Positions 27,213-36,728 of a stretch of 64,000 nt of DNA are shown here, in pieces. The notes under the pieces are model-generated. The model searched no databases and was not told the DNA's origin. It worked only from the letters and a program-made list of their open reading frames with translations. Origin of the DNA: Rhodobacter sp. SGA-6-6. GTDB taxonomy: Bacteria > Pseudomonadota > Alphaproteobacteria > Rhodobacterales > Rhodobacteraceae. The stretch spans positions 1-64,000 of the forward strand of contig NZ_JAAKGP010000002.1 of NCBI RefSeq assembly GCF_011043545.1, in the 5' to 3' direction. Positions within the stretch are counted from its first letter, which is position 1. Every line of letters begins with the position of its first letter. The position numbers and the translations under genes were made by a program.

Positions 27213-28508
27213 TCAGAAGTCCTGCGCGCTTGAACTTGCTGGTCGACGCTGAGGGATAATTGTAAATACGATCAGAAGGAGAAGGTAGAAGCAAACATTC
27301 ACCAAGCATAGCGCAAATGTACCGTTTTCGGATCCCAATGTGAGCAAAAAAAATGCCACTACGCCCGCGCGCAATGCGAGCGTAACAATGGCCACGAAAA
27401 AGAATTTCTTCGCCTGGTTTGTGATAAGCACAACGGTGGATATTGGACTCCAACTGAACTGCGCGACGATCCACGGCACCATCATCGCGGCGATGACGCC
27501 GGCCCGGGCCCAGTTCTCGCCGAACACCAGCGGAAAGGTCCAGGGTGCCGTCAGGCCCAGCACCGCGATGGGGGGCGCGCCGAACAGCGCCAGGCGCCTG
27601 ACGATGGACAGGGTGAAGGCGGCCAGGCGGCCCTCGCGGTGTTCCGTGGGGGCGCGGGACAGGTAGACCTGGCCGAGCGAGCTGCCGACCAGGGCCATCG
27701 GCATCACCATGACCTGCATCGCCAGCATCAACTGCCCCGCCTCGTCCGTATCGGCGAAGGCGGCGATCAGCAGGATCGGGATCTGCAGGCCGGCGACATT
27801 GGCCAGCGCCTCGGGCATGGACCACAGGGGAAAGCGGCGATACTCGCGCGCGGCGGCGAACATGCCCTGCCTCGTGACGCCCCGCAGCAGGTGGGGGTCG
27901 GCGCGCAAGGTGCGGATGCCCAGGCCGAGCGCCCCCGCCCCCTGCATCACCATGTGGCCGAAGGTCAGGCCGGCCGCCCCGATACCGCCCAGACCCAGCG
28001 CCAGCATGGCGGAGACGCCGGCGACGGCCTGCGTGACGCGGGTGCGCGCGACATCGGCGAACTGCTTCTTGCGCGTCGCCCAGAACTGCATCGCCTGGAA
28101 CATCCCGACCAGCAGGACGCCGGGCGGCAGCAGCCACAGGATCGCCGGGCTGGCCATCCGTGGAAACAGCGCCGCGAGCTGATGGCCGGCAAGCAGGATG
28201 ACGAGCGCCGCCACCGCCGCGATGACGATCGGCCCCAGCAGCGCGGCCACCAGAAGCGAGACCGCGGTGCCGTCGCTCTCGGGCAGGGGAATGGCGACCT
28301 CGAAGCGCAGGCAGGCGATGACCGCCAGGATCCCGAGCACTGCGGAATACGAGGCCAGCGCCGAGAAATCGTCGGGCGTGTAGATCCGCGTCAGGAACGG
28401 CATCGCAAGGACCGCGATGCCGCGTCCGAGAAGCGTGCCCATCGTCAGGACCGCCGCATGATGCATCAAACCGCCGCGAGGAAGATGCCTGCGGAGCCTT
28501 TCGATCAT
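27213..28508 (-). CDS. wzx: Polysaccharide flippase (Wzx type)
   Basis: A 431-residue membrane protein with about twelve hydrophobic helices, an oligosaccharide translocase of the MOP superfamily that moves the lipid-linked repeat unit across the inner membrane. Family features are the N-terminal LTMGTLLGRGIAVLAMPFLT and RIYTPDDFSALASYSAV, and a charged FPLWSMPEALANVAG loop in the middle. The start overlaps the wbpE stop (ATGA). The last 100 codons fall in the more AT-rich part of the operon. Confidence 0.87.
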   Translation of the reverse strand: MIERLRRHLPRGGLMHHAAVLTMGTLLGRGIAVLAMPFLTRIYTPDDFSALASYSAVLGILAVIACLRFEVAIPLPESDGTAVSLLVAALLGPIVIAAVAALVILLAGHQLAALFPRMASPAILWLLPPGVLLVGMFQAMQFWATRKKQFADVARTRVTQAVAGVSAMLALGLGGIGAAGLTFGHMVMQGAGALGLGIRTLRADPHLLRGVTRQGMFAAAREYRRFPLWSMPEALANVAGLQIPILLIAAFADTDEAGQLMLAMQVMVMPMALVGSSLGQVYLSRAPTEHREGRLAAFTLSIVRRLALFGAPPIAVLGLTAPWTFPLVFGENWARAGVIAAMMVPWIVAQFSWSPISTVVLITNQAKKFFFVAIVTLALRAGVVAFFLLTLGSENGTFALCLVNVCFYLLLLIVFTIIPQRRPASSSAQDF

Positions 28509-29593
28509 GAGACGACCCGGCAGACCGCGGCCGCGATCCGCTCCACCTCGGCCAGGGCGAGATAGGGATGCATCGGCAGGCTCAGGACCTCATCGGCGGC
28601 CCGGTCGCCGACCGGCAGGCGGGCCGTGGGATCGGCGGCGGCCGGCTGGCGGTTCAGCGGCAGCGGATAGTGGATCGCGGTGGGGATGCCGGCATCCTTC
28701 AGCGCCGCGGCGACGCGGGTGCGATCCTGCACACGCACCGTGTATTGCGCCCAGACGCTCACCAGCCCCCCGGTCACCGCCGGGGCGATTACCGAGGTTC
28801 CGGCAAAGGCGTCGCGATAGGTTGCGGCAACCTGCTGGCGTGCGGCGGTCTCCTCGTCGAGGATCGCCAGCTTCGGTAGCAGGATCGCGGCCTGAAGCGT
28901 GTCGAGGCGCGAGTTCACGCCGATTCGGACATGGTAGTATCGCTTTTCCTGACCGTGGCGCGCGATCTGGCGCAGCGCCCTGGCTAGTTCCGGGTCGGAG
29001 GTGAAGATCGCGCCGCCGTCGCCATAGCAGCCCAGCGGCTTCGACGGGAAGAAACTGGTGCAGGCGATGGTCGAAAGGTTACAGGATTTTCGCCCGTGAT
29101 AGCTGGCGCCGAAGCTCTGCGCGGCATCCTCGATCACCGGAATCCCGTAACGCGCCGCGATGGCGTTGATCGGGTCGAGATCGGCGCATTGCCCGTAAAG
29201 CGAAACGGGAATGATCGCTTTGGTGCGCGGGCTGATCGCGGCTTCCAGCAACGCAGGGTCGAGGTTGAAGCTGACCGGATCGACATCGACATAAACGACC
29301 TTCGCCCCCAGCACCAACGCCGCCTCGGCGGTGGCGATGTAGCTGAACCCGGGTGTGACGATCTCATCGCCGGGACCCACGCCAAGCGCCATCAGCGCAA
29401 TCTGCAATGCATCGGTGCCATTGGCCACCGTGATGCAATGCGCGGCGCCGGTATAGGCGGCCAGCCTCTCCTCGAGTTGAGCCACCTCCGGGCCGAGGAC
29501 ATACTGGCCATGGGCGAGGACACGGGCAATGCCCTGCTCTATCTCCGCACGCAGCCGATCCTGCTGCGCGGCTAGGTCGATGAAGGGGATCAT
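28505..29593 (-). CDS. wbpE: UDP-2-acetamido-2-deoxy-3-oxo-glucuronate aminotransferase (WbpE type)
   Basis: A 362-residue PLP-dependent aminotransferase of the DegT/DnrJ/EryC1/StrS family, making the 3-amino sugar acid from the WbpB product. The PLP lysine is in [33 protein letters not shown] holds the aspartate that contacts the cofactor. The motifs [20 protein letters not shown] and [20 protein letters not shown] are very close to what I know of Pseudomonas WbpE and Bordetella WlbC. Overlaps of four bases at both ends couple it to wbpD and wzx. Confidence 0.93.
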   Translation of the reverse strand: MIPFIDLAAQQDRLRAEIEQGIARVLAHGQYVLGPEVAQLEERLAAYTGAAHCITVANGTDALQIALMALGVGPGDEIVTPGFSYIATAEAALVLGAKVVYVDVDPVSFNLDPALLEAAISPRTKAIIPVSLYGQCADLDPINAIAARYGIPVIEDAAQSFGASYHGRKSCNLSTIACTSFFPSKPLGCYGDGGAIFTSDPELARALRQIARHGQEKRYYHVRIGVNSRLDTLQAAILLPKLAILDEETAARQQVAATYRDAFAGTSVIAPAVTGGLVSVWAQYTVRVQDRTRVAAALKDAGIPTAIHYPLPLNRQPAAADPTARLPVGDRAADEVLSLPMHPYLALAEVERIAAAVCRVVS

Positions 29594-30177
29594 GCTTCGG
29601 CCTCCCGGCGGGTGACGCGGTCCCTTTTCAGACGATAACTGTCGCCGGTATGAGGGCAGATCGCCTCTCCCTCTCCCGAAAGCGGCAGATCGAGCTTTTC
29701 GCCAAATGCGCTCATCCAGCCGATCTGCTTCGCGGGCACGCCGACCATCAGCGCGAAATCAGGCACGTCTCGGGTAACCACCGTGCCCGCGCCGACGAAA
29801 GCGAAGGCACCGACGGTTACACCACAGACGATGGTGCAGTTTGCGCCCAATGTCGCGCCGTGCCGGATCAGCGTGTCGCGATACTCGTTCTTGCGCTCCA
29901 CCAGCGCGCGCGGATTATGGACATTGGTGAAGACCATGGAGGGGCCGCAGAACACGCCTTCCTCCAGGACCACATTGTCATAAACCGAAACGTTGTTCTG
30001 GATCTTGCAGCGGTCGCCGATGCTGACCTTGTTGCCGACGAAGACGTTCTGGCCCAGCGAGACACCCTTGCCGATACGCGCACCTGCACAGACATGAACG
30101 AAATGCCAGACCCGGCTGCCCTCGCCAATTTCCGCACCTTTGTCGATGATGGCGCTGGGATGGGCGGTATAAGCCAT
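29590..30177 (-). CDS. wbpD: UDP-2-acetamido-3-amino-2,3-dideoxy-glucuronate N-acetyltransferase (WbpD type)
   Basis: A 195-residue left-handed beta-helix acetyltransferase that acetylates the 3-amino group, giving UDP-GlcNAc3NAcA. The helix coils run from [20 protein letters not shown] to [18 protein letters not shown], and [15 protein letters not shown] contains the catalytic asparagine/histidine region of Wbp[18 protein letters not shown] near the C-terminus is characteristic. The ATG at 30177 gives the usual N-terminus MAYTAHPSA; a GTG two codons upstream overlaps the wbpB stop and is possible. Confidence 0.93.
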   Translation of the reverse strand: MAYTAHPSAIIDKGAEIGEGSRVWHFVHVCAGARIGKGVSLGQNVFVGNKVSIGDRCKIQNNVSVYDNVVLEEGVFCGPSMVFTNVHNPRALVERKNEYRDTLIRHGATLGANCTIVCGVTVGAFAFVGAGTVVTRDVPDFALMVGVPAKQIGWMSAFGEKLDLPLSGEGEAICPHTGDSYRLKRDRVTRREAEA

Positions 30178-30179
30178 GG

Positions 30180-31127
<948 letters not shown>

Positions 31128-32432
31128 TCAGGCCTTTACGATGTTCTCTTGCGGTTCGCGATAGATGCCGCGGCTGTCGATGATAAGTCGCGAATGGGTG
31201 CGGATCATCTCGTAGTCGAAGCCGTCGTGATTGGTGGTCAGCACCACGGCATCATATCCGGCAAGGCTTTCGGGCGTCAGCTGGACGGAACTCAGATCGA
31301 AGCGATGTTCGCGCATCTTCGGAAAGACCGGGACATGCGGATCCGAGTAATGCACGATCCCGCCGTTGTTGCGGATCAGTTCCATCACTTGGACCGCGGG
31401 CGATTCGCGCATGTCGTCGACATTTTTCTTGTAGGCGATGCCCAGAACCAGAATCTTCGCATCCTTCAGCGCCCGGCCTCGATCGTTCAGGCCGGAAACC
31501 AGCTTGCCCAGCACATAGGCAGGCATAGCCTGGTTCACTTCTCCCGAAAGTTCGATAAAGCGGGTGTGCAGGCCATATTCGCGAGCCTTCCAGGTCAGAT
31601 AGAAGGGATCGATCGGGATGCAGTGTCCGCCGAGCCCCGGACCGGGATAATAGGGGGTGAAGCCGAAAGGCTTGGTCGCTGCCGCGTCGATCACCTCGAA
31701 GATATCGATGCCCATGCGGTCCGCGACGATCTTCATCTCGTTGACAAGGCCGATATTCACCGCGCGATGAATGTTTTCCAGTAGCTTGGTCATCTCTGCC
31801 GCCTTGGTGGAGCTGACGGGGACCACCTTCTCGATGGCCTGCGAATAAAGCGCGATCCCGACCTCGAGACAATCCGGCGTATGGCCGCCGACGACCTTGG
31901 GGATGGTGCGGGTGGTGAAACTCTCGTTGCCCGGATCCTCGCGTTCAGGAGAGTAGACCGAAAAGATCGTCTGGCCGATCACGAGGCCGCCCGACGAGAT
32001 GCGCGGATTGACTTCTTCCTCGGTCGTGCCGGGATAGGTGGTGCTTTCCAGCGAAACGACCTGCCCCGCGCGCAGATGTGGCGCGATCGAGTCGCAGGTG
32101 CTGGTGACGAAGGTCAGGTCGGGTTCGCGATACTTGTTCAGCGGCGTCGGCACGCAGATGATGATCGCATCCGCCTCCGGGATCCGGGTGAAATCGGTTG
32201 TGCAGGACATGCCCCCGGCATTGGCGGCCGCAATATCCGCGTCTGCGATATGCTCGATCCCCGAATGGCCGGCGTTCAGCTGCGCGACCTTCTCGGCATC
32301 GATATCGAAGCCGAGAACCTTGAACCCGATTTGCGAATAGCGGAGCGCGAGCGGCTGTCCGACATACCCGAGGCCGATAATGCCGATCACGGCTGTCCTG
32401 GTATTGAGCCGATCAAGCAAGATGTCTTTCAT
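31128..32432 (-). CDS. wbpA: UDP-N-acetylglucosamine 6-dehydrogenase (WbpA type)
   Basis: A 434-residue nucleotide-sugar dehydrogenase oxidising UDP-GlcNAc to UDP-GlcNAcA. The NAD loop is [20 protein letters not shown]; the catalytic cysteine is in [16 protein letters not shown]; the C-terminal domain has [19 protein letters not shown]. It is distinguishable from Ugd by [14 protein letters not shown] and the GHCIPIDP form. GAAGGA before the ATG at 32432 sets the start. It is first of the four wbpABDE genes, preceded by 378 bases of GC-rich, hairpin-prone sequence. Confidence 0.94.
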   Translation of the reverse strand: MKDILLDRLNTRTAVIGIIGLGYVGQPLALRYSQIGFKVLGFDIDAEKVAQLNAGHSGIEHIADADIAAANAGGMSCTTDFTRIPEADAIIICVPTPLNKYREPDLTFVTSTCDSIAPHLRAGQVVSLESTTYPGTTEEEVNPRISSGGLVIGQTIFSVYSPEREDPGNESFTTRTIPKVVGGHTPDCLEVGIALYSQAIEKVVPVSSTKAAEMTKLLENIHRAVNIGLVNEMKIVADRMGIDIFEVIDAAATKPFGFTPYYPGPGLGGHCIPIDPFYLTWKAREYGLHTRFIELSGEVNQAMPAYVLGKLVSGLNDRGRALKDAKILVLGIAYKKNVDDMRESPAVQVMELIRNNGGIVHYSDPHVPVFPKMREHRFDLSSVQLTPESLAGYDAVVLTTNHDGFDYEMIRTHSRLIIDSRGIYREPQENIVKA

Positions 32433-32810
32433 CGTCCTTCGAACCTTTCGCGCCTTATCGGGGAACCTTGGTGAGGTGAGCCGCTCCCTACTCCAACTCC
32501 GTAAAAAACGAAAGACGGGAACAGGCTCTGGAACGCCGTTTAAGGTTCGAAACCACCGCCCGGAACATCCCCGGGCCACGCCGGAAGAGGCGGCCGGTGC
32601 CCCGCAGCGGTGCCGTCGGCGCGCTGCGCGCAGGTGCCGGCCGCAGCGTCCCGGCCCCCGTTGTTTTCCCGGAAGCGACCTGGCGACTCATGTCTGGTGA
32701 ACCGGAGGTCCGAGCGGTCCACAGGTCGTGCGAAAACATCCAACACCCCCCGGACACGATGAAGCCACTGTCGCCGTTCATCAAATAGTTCATGAGAGCC
32801 CCCGGCCGCG
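32433..32810. other. GC-rich intergenic leader before wbpA
   Basis: About 380 bases between the sugar-phosphate transferase gene and wbpA. A 101-codon minus-strand frame starting at 32793 exists but has no family and atypical composition. At 32590-32644 GCGGCCGG and CCGGCCGC can pair around a core containing the self-complementary GCGCGC-TG-CGCGC, so the transcript may be structured here. Confidence 0.4.
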
Positions 32811-33416
32811 CTACCGCAGCCCCTTGAACACGGTTTTGAGCATGATCATGGCGTCCATGCAGATGTTTCGGTGTCGCTGGTAGATCAGGTCGATCCGCGC
32901 TTTCCTGGGCACGCAGGCGCGGGAATAGATTTCGTCCGTTTCGGCCGAGGTGCGGGCTCGGGCCAGGAGCCTTTCCTCGTGCTCGTGAAAATAGACCGAG
33001 GCGAGGCCGGTAATGCCGGGGCGGGACTTCAACACCTCGCGATAGATCGCGGGGAAACGCTCGACGTATTGCCGAAGGGGCGGGCGCGGCCCGACAAAGC
33101 TGATGTCGCCCTTCAGCACATTCCACAGCTGCGGCACCTCGTCCAGCCGGGCGCGGCGCAGGAAGCGGCCTGTCCTGGTGATGCGCGCCGCCTTGTCGCC
33201 GCCCGAGACGCCGCTGTCCTGGGCCACCGTTTTCATCGTGCGGAACTTGACCAGCGGAAAGCCGCGGGTCGGGGTTTCCATCCGCTCAGAGATGTAGAAG
33301 ACCGGGCGGCCGTCCCGGATCAGGATCAGCAGCGCCGTCAGCGCGATTGGGATGGCAAGGAGAATCCCCAGCACCAGCGCGACCGCGATATCGAAAAGCC
33401 GCTTGGCCGGCGTCAT
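32811..33416 (-). CDS. Undecaprenyl-phosphate sugar-1-phosphate transferase (PglC/WcaJ C-terminal type)
   Basis: A 201-residue monotopic phosphoglycosyl transferase that starts each repeat unit by moving a sugar-1-phosphate from a UDP-sugar to undecaprenyl phosphate. There is one N-terminal re-entrant helix (KRLFDIAVALVLGILLAIPI), then FPLVKFRTMKT, RARLDEVPQLWNVLKGDISF and VGPRPPL, and finally RPGITGLASVYFHEHEER. The Asp-Glu dyad is in LDEVPQ. It lacks the four-helix N-terminal domain of WbaP/WcaJ, so it is the minimal form. The start overlaps the epimerase stop (ATGA). Its pairing with a 4-keto-sugar reductase suggests QuiNAc or a related 6-deoxy-HexNAc as substrate. Confidence 0.92.
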   Translation of the reverse strand: MTPAKRLFDIAVALVLGILLAIPIALTALLILIRDGRPVFYISERMETPTRGFPLVKFRTMKTVAQDSGVSGGDKAARITRTGRFLRRARLDEVPQLWNVLKGDISFVGPRPPLRQYVERFPAIYREVLKSRPGITGLASVYFHEHEERLLARARTSAETDEIYSRACVPRKARIDLIYQRHRNICMDAMIMLKTVFKGLR

Positions 33417-34285
33417 GCGGGATCCCTCGTGTCGTGCCATTGGCGGATCATCTCGGCGGGCTCGCTATCGGCGGGGGCGAAGGAATACAAGGATTCGAGC
33501 CGGGACAGATCCAGCGTGATGCGCTGGATCGCGGTGGGCGGCGCCTCTTGCCAGCACCAGCTCATTCCCGCGGCAGTTGCGAGATTGGCCATGGCGACCG
33601 GCCGAGGCGTGCCGATGTTGACGACATCCGGCAGGGGGTTCGGGTGCCTTGCCAGGGCTACGGTCACACCGGCGAGGGTTTCAGGTCCGATATAGGTGCG
33701 CAAGGGGCCCGCGCCGTCGGCAAAGCGGTCGATCCGCAGAGGCGCTTCGGGGCTTGCCGTCCGGCCATTCAGCAGCAGCACGTCCGCCCCGGCGACATTG
33801 CCTATGCGCAGGCAGCAAACCTCGAGGCCGCGGTCGCGCCAGGGGGCGCAGGCTGCCTCCATGGCCAGCTTGGCATGGCCATAGGCATTGACGGGACGGA
33901 GGGGGCTATCCTCGTCGAGCGGGCCATCGCCAGCCGGCGCGCCATAGACGGCGGAGGAGGAGGTCACAAGCACACGGGGAATCCCGGCCGCATGGGCGGC
34001 GGACAACGTAGCTTCGGCCAGCGCGATATTGACGCTGAGGTCTGCCCCCGGTCCGGGCGTTACCCCCGCAAAGGCGATGAGGCAATCCAGCGGGCCAGCC
34101 CCGTCGGGCAGGGGGCCGGTGAGCAGATCCCACTCGAGACCCTCCCCTGGCCTGCGGCTCTGCACAATCAGCACGCACGGCGGCGGCTCGGCCTGCCAGT
34201 GCCGCCGGAGCATCCGGCCGACACGCCCGCTGGTCCCGGTTACAAGCCAGCGGGGTTGGGTGGTGGAAGGGGAACTATCTGTCAT
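33413..34285 (-). CDS. NAD-dependent epimerase/dehydratase, probable UDP-4-keto-HexNAc reductase
   Basis: A 290-residue extended SDR. The cofactor loop is LVTGTSGRVGRMLRRHW, a GxxGxxG form; VLVTSSSAVYGAPAGD holds the catalytic serine and NAYGHAKLAMEAA the Tyr-x3-Lys. The C-terminus is short, as in 4-reductases (WbpV/WbpK/WreQ type) that act after a FlaA1/WbpM-type 4,6-dehydratase. The ATG at 34285 was chosen because the 45 upstream codons have no family similarity. Coupled to the initiating transferase by a four-base overlap. Exact stereochemistry of the product cannot be read from sequence. Confidence 0.78.
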   Translation of the reverse strand: MTDSSPSTTQPRWLVTGTSGRVGRMLRRHWQAEPPPCVLIVQSRRPGEGLEWDLLTGPLPDGAGPLDCLIAFAGVTPGPGADLSVNIALAEATLSAAHAAGIPRVLVTSSSAVYGAPAGDGPLDEDSPLRPVNAYGHAKLAMEAACAPWRDRGLEVCCLRIGNVAGADVLLLNGRTASPEAPLRIDRFADGAGPLRTYIGPETLAGVTVALARHPNPLPDVVNIGTPRPVAMANLATAAGMSWCWQEAPPTAIQRITLDLSRLESLYSFAPADSEPAEMIRQWHDTRDPA

Positions 34286-34334
34286 TGCTGCATATGCCTG
34301 CGTTTGCGCTTCGCTGACCCCCGCGGGTCGGTCT

Positions 34335-34517
34335 TCAGGCTGTCGGCGGTAGCACTTCCGCGCAATGCCGGAGAGGTGCGACAGGTGGTACAGCTTCTGC
34401 ACCCCGGCGTGGCTGTCCATCGAGAAGCAGCCATGGAAAGGGGCTAGTCGACAGGATGCCCAGGGCGGTTAGCAGGCTAGAGGTCAGCGCGAAGACGGAT
34501 GCGAGCGCAAAAGCCAC
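34335..34517 (-). CDS. Possible small membrane or secreted protein at the head of the operon
   Basis: A 60-codon frame starting at a GTG with GGAGGG six bases upstream, the best ribosome site in this gap. The N-terminus (AFALASVFALTSSLLTALGI) is strongly hydrophobic, like a membrane anchor or signal peptide; the rest is short and unstructured-looking and matches no family I know. It may be the broken beginning of a membrane gene that once headed the polysaccharide operon, or a leader peptide. It ends 50 bases before the epimerase start. Confidence 0.35.
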   Translation of the reverse strand: MAFALASVFALTSSLLTALGILSTSPFPWLLLDGQPRRGAEAVPPVAPLRHCAEVLPPTA

Positions 34518-34825
34518 GATTCCCTCCAGAGAGGCAGGCGAGCAGAAATGTTGTCGGGGACTCGGGACAATCGGAGGACAATCAGAAAGACAAGAGGATC
34601 GGGCCGGACGTTAGCGCATGCAGCGAAGATCGACAACGGGCCGAGAGTCGCGTGGCGGCATTTGTCATCTGCCGGCGGCGGGAAACTGCTTGCGGTTGCA
34701 GAATGTTCCGGGTAGGTCGCGGAATCCGGCATTGGCAGATCGCGGGGTTTCGCCTATCCAGACCCTGCTGTCGTCGTACCCGGGAGACAGTGGAACAGCC
34801 TGCGGGCAGTTGCCGTCGCCCCGCT
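34518..34825. other. Probable promoter region of the large polysaccharide operon
   Basis: Non-coding on present evidence. Minus-strand ORFs here have no recognisable family. As the next thing upstream is IS and wza debris on the other strand, the operon promoter should lie here or within 34286-34518; I cannot name its boxes. Confidence 0.35.
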
Positions 34826-34990
34826 CCGCCACGCGAGGCTGCTACGGACTTTCAGGTGCCACCGTAGCGGTTCAGACCGAGGTTCAAGAATTTGCGACCA
34901 ACGTGACCATCGGCGGCTGGCCGCACAGAACGTGGGCTCCTACGATCAGCACCTCCGACACTGGGGCTGCTTCCAAATCTCAAAGCCAAA
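34826..34990 (+). pseudogene. Remnant of a second wza-type gene (N-terminal part)
   Basis: On the plus strand the segment AVQTEVQEFATNVTI (34867-34911) matches AIQTEVEEMATNVTI of the intact Wza at 14061-15137. The preceding piece TDFQV, in another frame, matches TDFPV there, and the following piece LAAQNVGSY, in a third frame, resembles the continuation of the family (compare LTADNVSAF). At least two frameshifts and loss of the rest make it non-functional. It is not a copy of the intact gene at nucleotide level, so it probably comes from a different polysaccharide locus. Confidence 0.65.
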
Positions 34991-35116
34991 CTTTCTGAAG
35001 AAGTCGCTCTAAGTATACTGACATGGTGATCGTATGTGTCGAGGCGCGACATGGCCCGGGCAGACCTGGCCACAGAGGCTCGCCCGTAGTGATGTCAACG
35101 CGAACCTGATCTTCCA

Positions 35117-35490
35117 GTGATTGCTCTTTCCCGGTTCGCGCCAGGCCCCGCCTCGGCCCTGCCCCCACCAGAGGAGGCACGCTTTCTGCCTGTAGAGATT
35201 GTCGCTGAGACCAGGTCTGCCCCGGCAGCAGCGGCCGAGAGCCACATCGAGATCGAGCTGGATAGCGGTCACTGGATGCGCATCAACGGTGGCTATGATC
35301 CCGACGTCTTGGCGCGGCTGATCCCAGGGCTGACGATTTGATCTCGGTTCCGGCGAACACGCGGGTCTGGCTGGCGGCGGGGATCACCGACATAAGGGCT
35401 TTGCAGCCTTGGCGGCGCAGGCCGAGGCGATGTTAAAGCAGGGCCCCTTTGCAGGCCATCTCTTTGTCTTCCGTGGTCGCCGAGGTGAAG
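35117..35490 (+). pseudogene. IS66-family remnant (TnpA tail and TnpB start)
   Basis: The plus-strand frame 35117-35341 ends with IEIELDSGHWMRINGGYDPD and VLARLIPGL, the C-terminal pattern of the small IS66 accessory protein TnpA. It is followed by [17 protein letters not shown] and, after a frameshift near 35395, by [19 protein letters not shown], which together are the N-terminal half of TnpB. Everything beyond, including the large transposase TnpC, is missing; IS21 sequence on the other strand begins directly. Confidence 0.75.
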
Positions 35491-35499
35491 CGATCCTGA

Positions 35500-36003
35500 T
35501 CGAGAAATCCGAGTTCGTCGAGGATGACGAAGTCGAGCCGATGCCCGGCCAGGCGACCCACCCGCCCTGCACGGGCCTCGGCCTCGAACCTGTTCACGCG
35601 GTCCACAATATTGAAAATCTTCCGCTGGCGCCGTTGCCGATGGCGGCTCGCGCGATCGCCACGGAGATATGGGTCTTGCCGGCCCCAGTACCGCCGACCA
35701 GCACGACATTGCGCTGCTAGCGAAGGAACTCCCTGCCAGATCGCGCACCAGCATCTCGTTGATCGGCGTATCATCGCAAGCGAACTCCTCGATCTCCCGG
35801 GCATAGGGCAGCTTGGCAGTGGTGATCTGATATTTGACCGATCGCGCCTTCTTCTCGTTGATCTCGGCTGCCAGCAACTCGCCCACAATCTGACGGGGTT
35901 CACGCTGACGGCGCACGGCAACTGCCATGAGTTCGTCGTAGGCGGCGCGCACGCCGTAGAGCTTCAGTTCACCCATCGCTGCCATGATCTCAGTACGATC
36001 CAT
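35500..36003 (-). pseudogene. IS21-family IstB, frameshifted
   Basis: The helper ATPase of an IS21 element. MDRTEIMAAMGELKLYGVRA, INEKKARSVKYQITTAKLPY and NEMLVRDLAGSSF match IstB. After about residue 95 the frame slips; the continuation (VLVGGTG-type Walker A, then AIARAAIG and [10 protein letters not shown]) is recoverable in the other minus-strand frames. The C-terminal third is absent, cut by the junction with the IS66 remnant. Confidence 0.8.
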
Positions 36004-36462
36004 CAGCCAGCCCTCCGCAGCAGGTCATAGCGGGCACAGTCGGCCTTCGGTTCATGGGTCAGCTGCAGGGCCGGAGAGATGAGCGGCAAGGGTGGCGGCT
36101 CCGGGTCGCGTCTGCGGGACGGGATATTGAGGATCACCGGGGCGGAGTGGACGCCCTGATCGAGCGCTTCGGCACAGGCCTTCTGCACGGCGGGAACCCC
36201 CTCCGTCGCCACGGCGCCGAGGATCTTCACCATCTCGCGGTCGCCATCCGACGACCCCAGCAACTTGCGGCGGATCTGCTCGAGGGCACCGGGCAGAACT
36301 CAGTCCTTGAACGGTGCGCCATTGCTCAGCGCCCTGGGTTTGCGAAACAGGACAGGCGCATAGTGCCAAGGATTGTAGATTGTCCGGTCGCGGCCGAAGT
36401 GACGGGGATGGCCCCCGACGATGATCCCGTCCGGGTGGCGAAATCACGCCGATGCGAGGAGG
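36003..36462 (-). pseudogene. IS21-family IstA, C-terminal remnant with nonsense codon
   Basis: On the minus strand, YNPWHYAPVLFRKPRALSNG and APFKD are followed by a TGA where intact IstA has Trp (FKDWVLP), then LEQIRRKLLGSSDGDREMVK and EPKADCARYDLLRRA to the natural stop. It overlaps the start of istB as in complete IS21 elements. The N-terminal three quarters are missing; the left border falls 6-10 bases from the yjbF fragment. Confidence 0.78.
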
Positions 36463-36468
36463 CTTGCG

Positions 36469-36728
36469 TCAGCCGGTCACCAGCACGAAGCGGCCCGAGC
36501 CGGCGAGGGGGCTGATCCACTGGCGGGACTGGCGGATGGCGCCGCCCTCGAACCAGAACTCGTTGGTCAGCCGTCCGCCTTCGCGCAGGCAGGTCTCGAC
36601 CACGTGGCGGGTGGAATGCTGGCGGCCGTAGACCGCCACCGCCTCCTGCCCCTCGGTCGCCGAGGTGCAGGCATAGTCGCGGCGCTGGCCGGCGTCGTTC
36701 TCCCAGGTGTAGAAATAGCTGCGCCGGC
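36469..36728 (-). pseudogene. yjbF: YjbF-type (GfcB) lipoprotein, C-terminal fragment
   Basis: The minus-strand frame SYFYTWENDAGQRRDYACTS, then VYGRQHSTRHVVETCLREGG, then LTNEFWFEGGAIRQSRQW, ending ISPLAGSGRFVLVTG before a TGA, is the C-terminal portion of YjbF/GfcB lipoproteins associated with YjbH in exopolysaccharide export. The lipoprotein signal and first half are gone. The fragment is joined, in a different frame, directly to the middle of yjbH, so one deletion removed the end of yjbH and the start of yjbF. Confidence 0.75.

Noticed and set aside
32488-32793. 101-codon minus-strand frame between the transferase and wbpA
   Set aside because: Composition is atypical, the frame lies over a hairpin-rich stretch, and nothing in it resembles a known protein; kept only as part of the leader description.
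34345-34352. GGCGGTAG, identical to the core of the RfaH ops element
   Set aside because: It is on the plus strand while the polysaccharide operon runs on the minus strand, and no JUMPstart context or RfaH gene is seen; an 8-mer can occur by chance.
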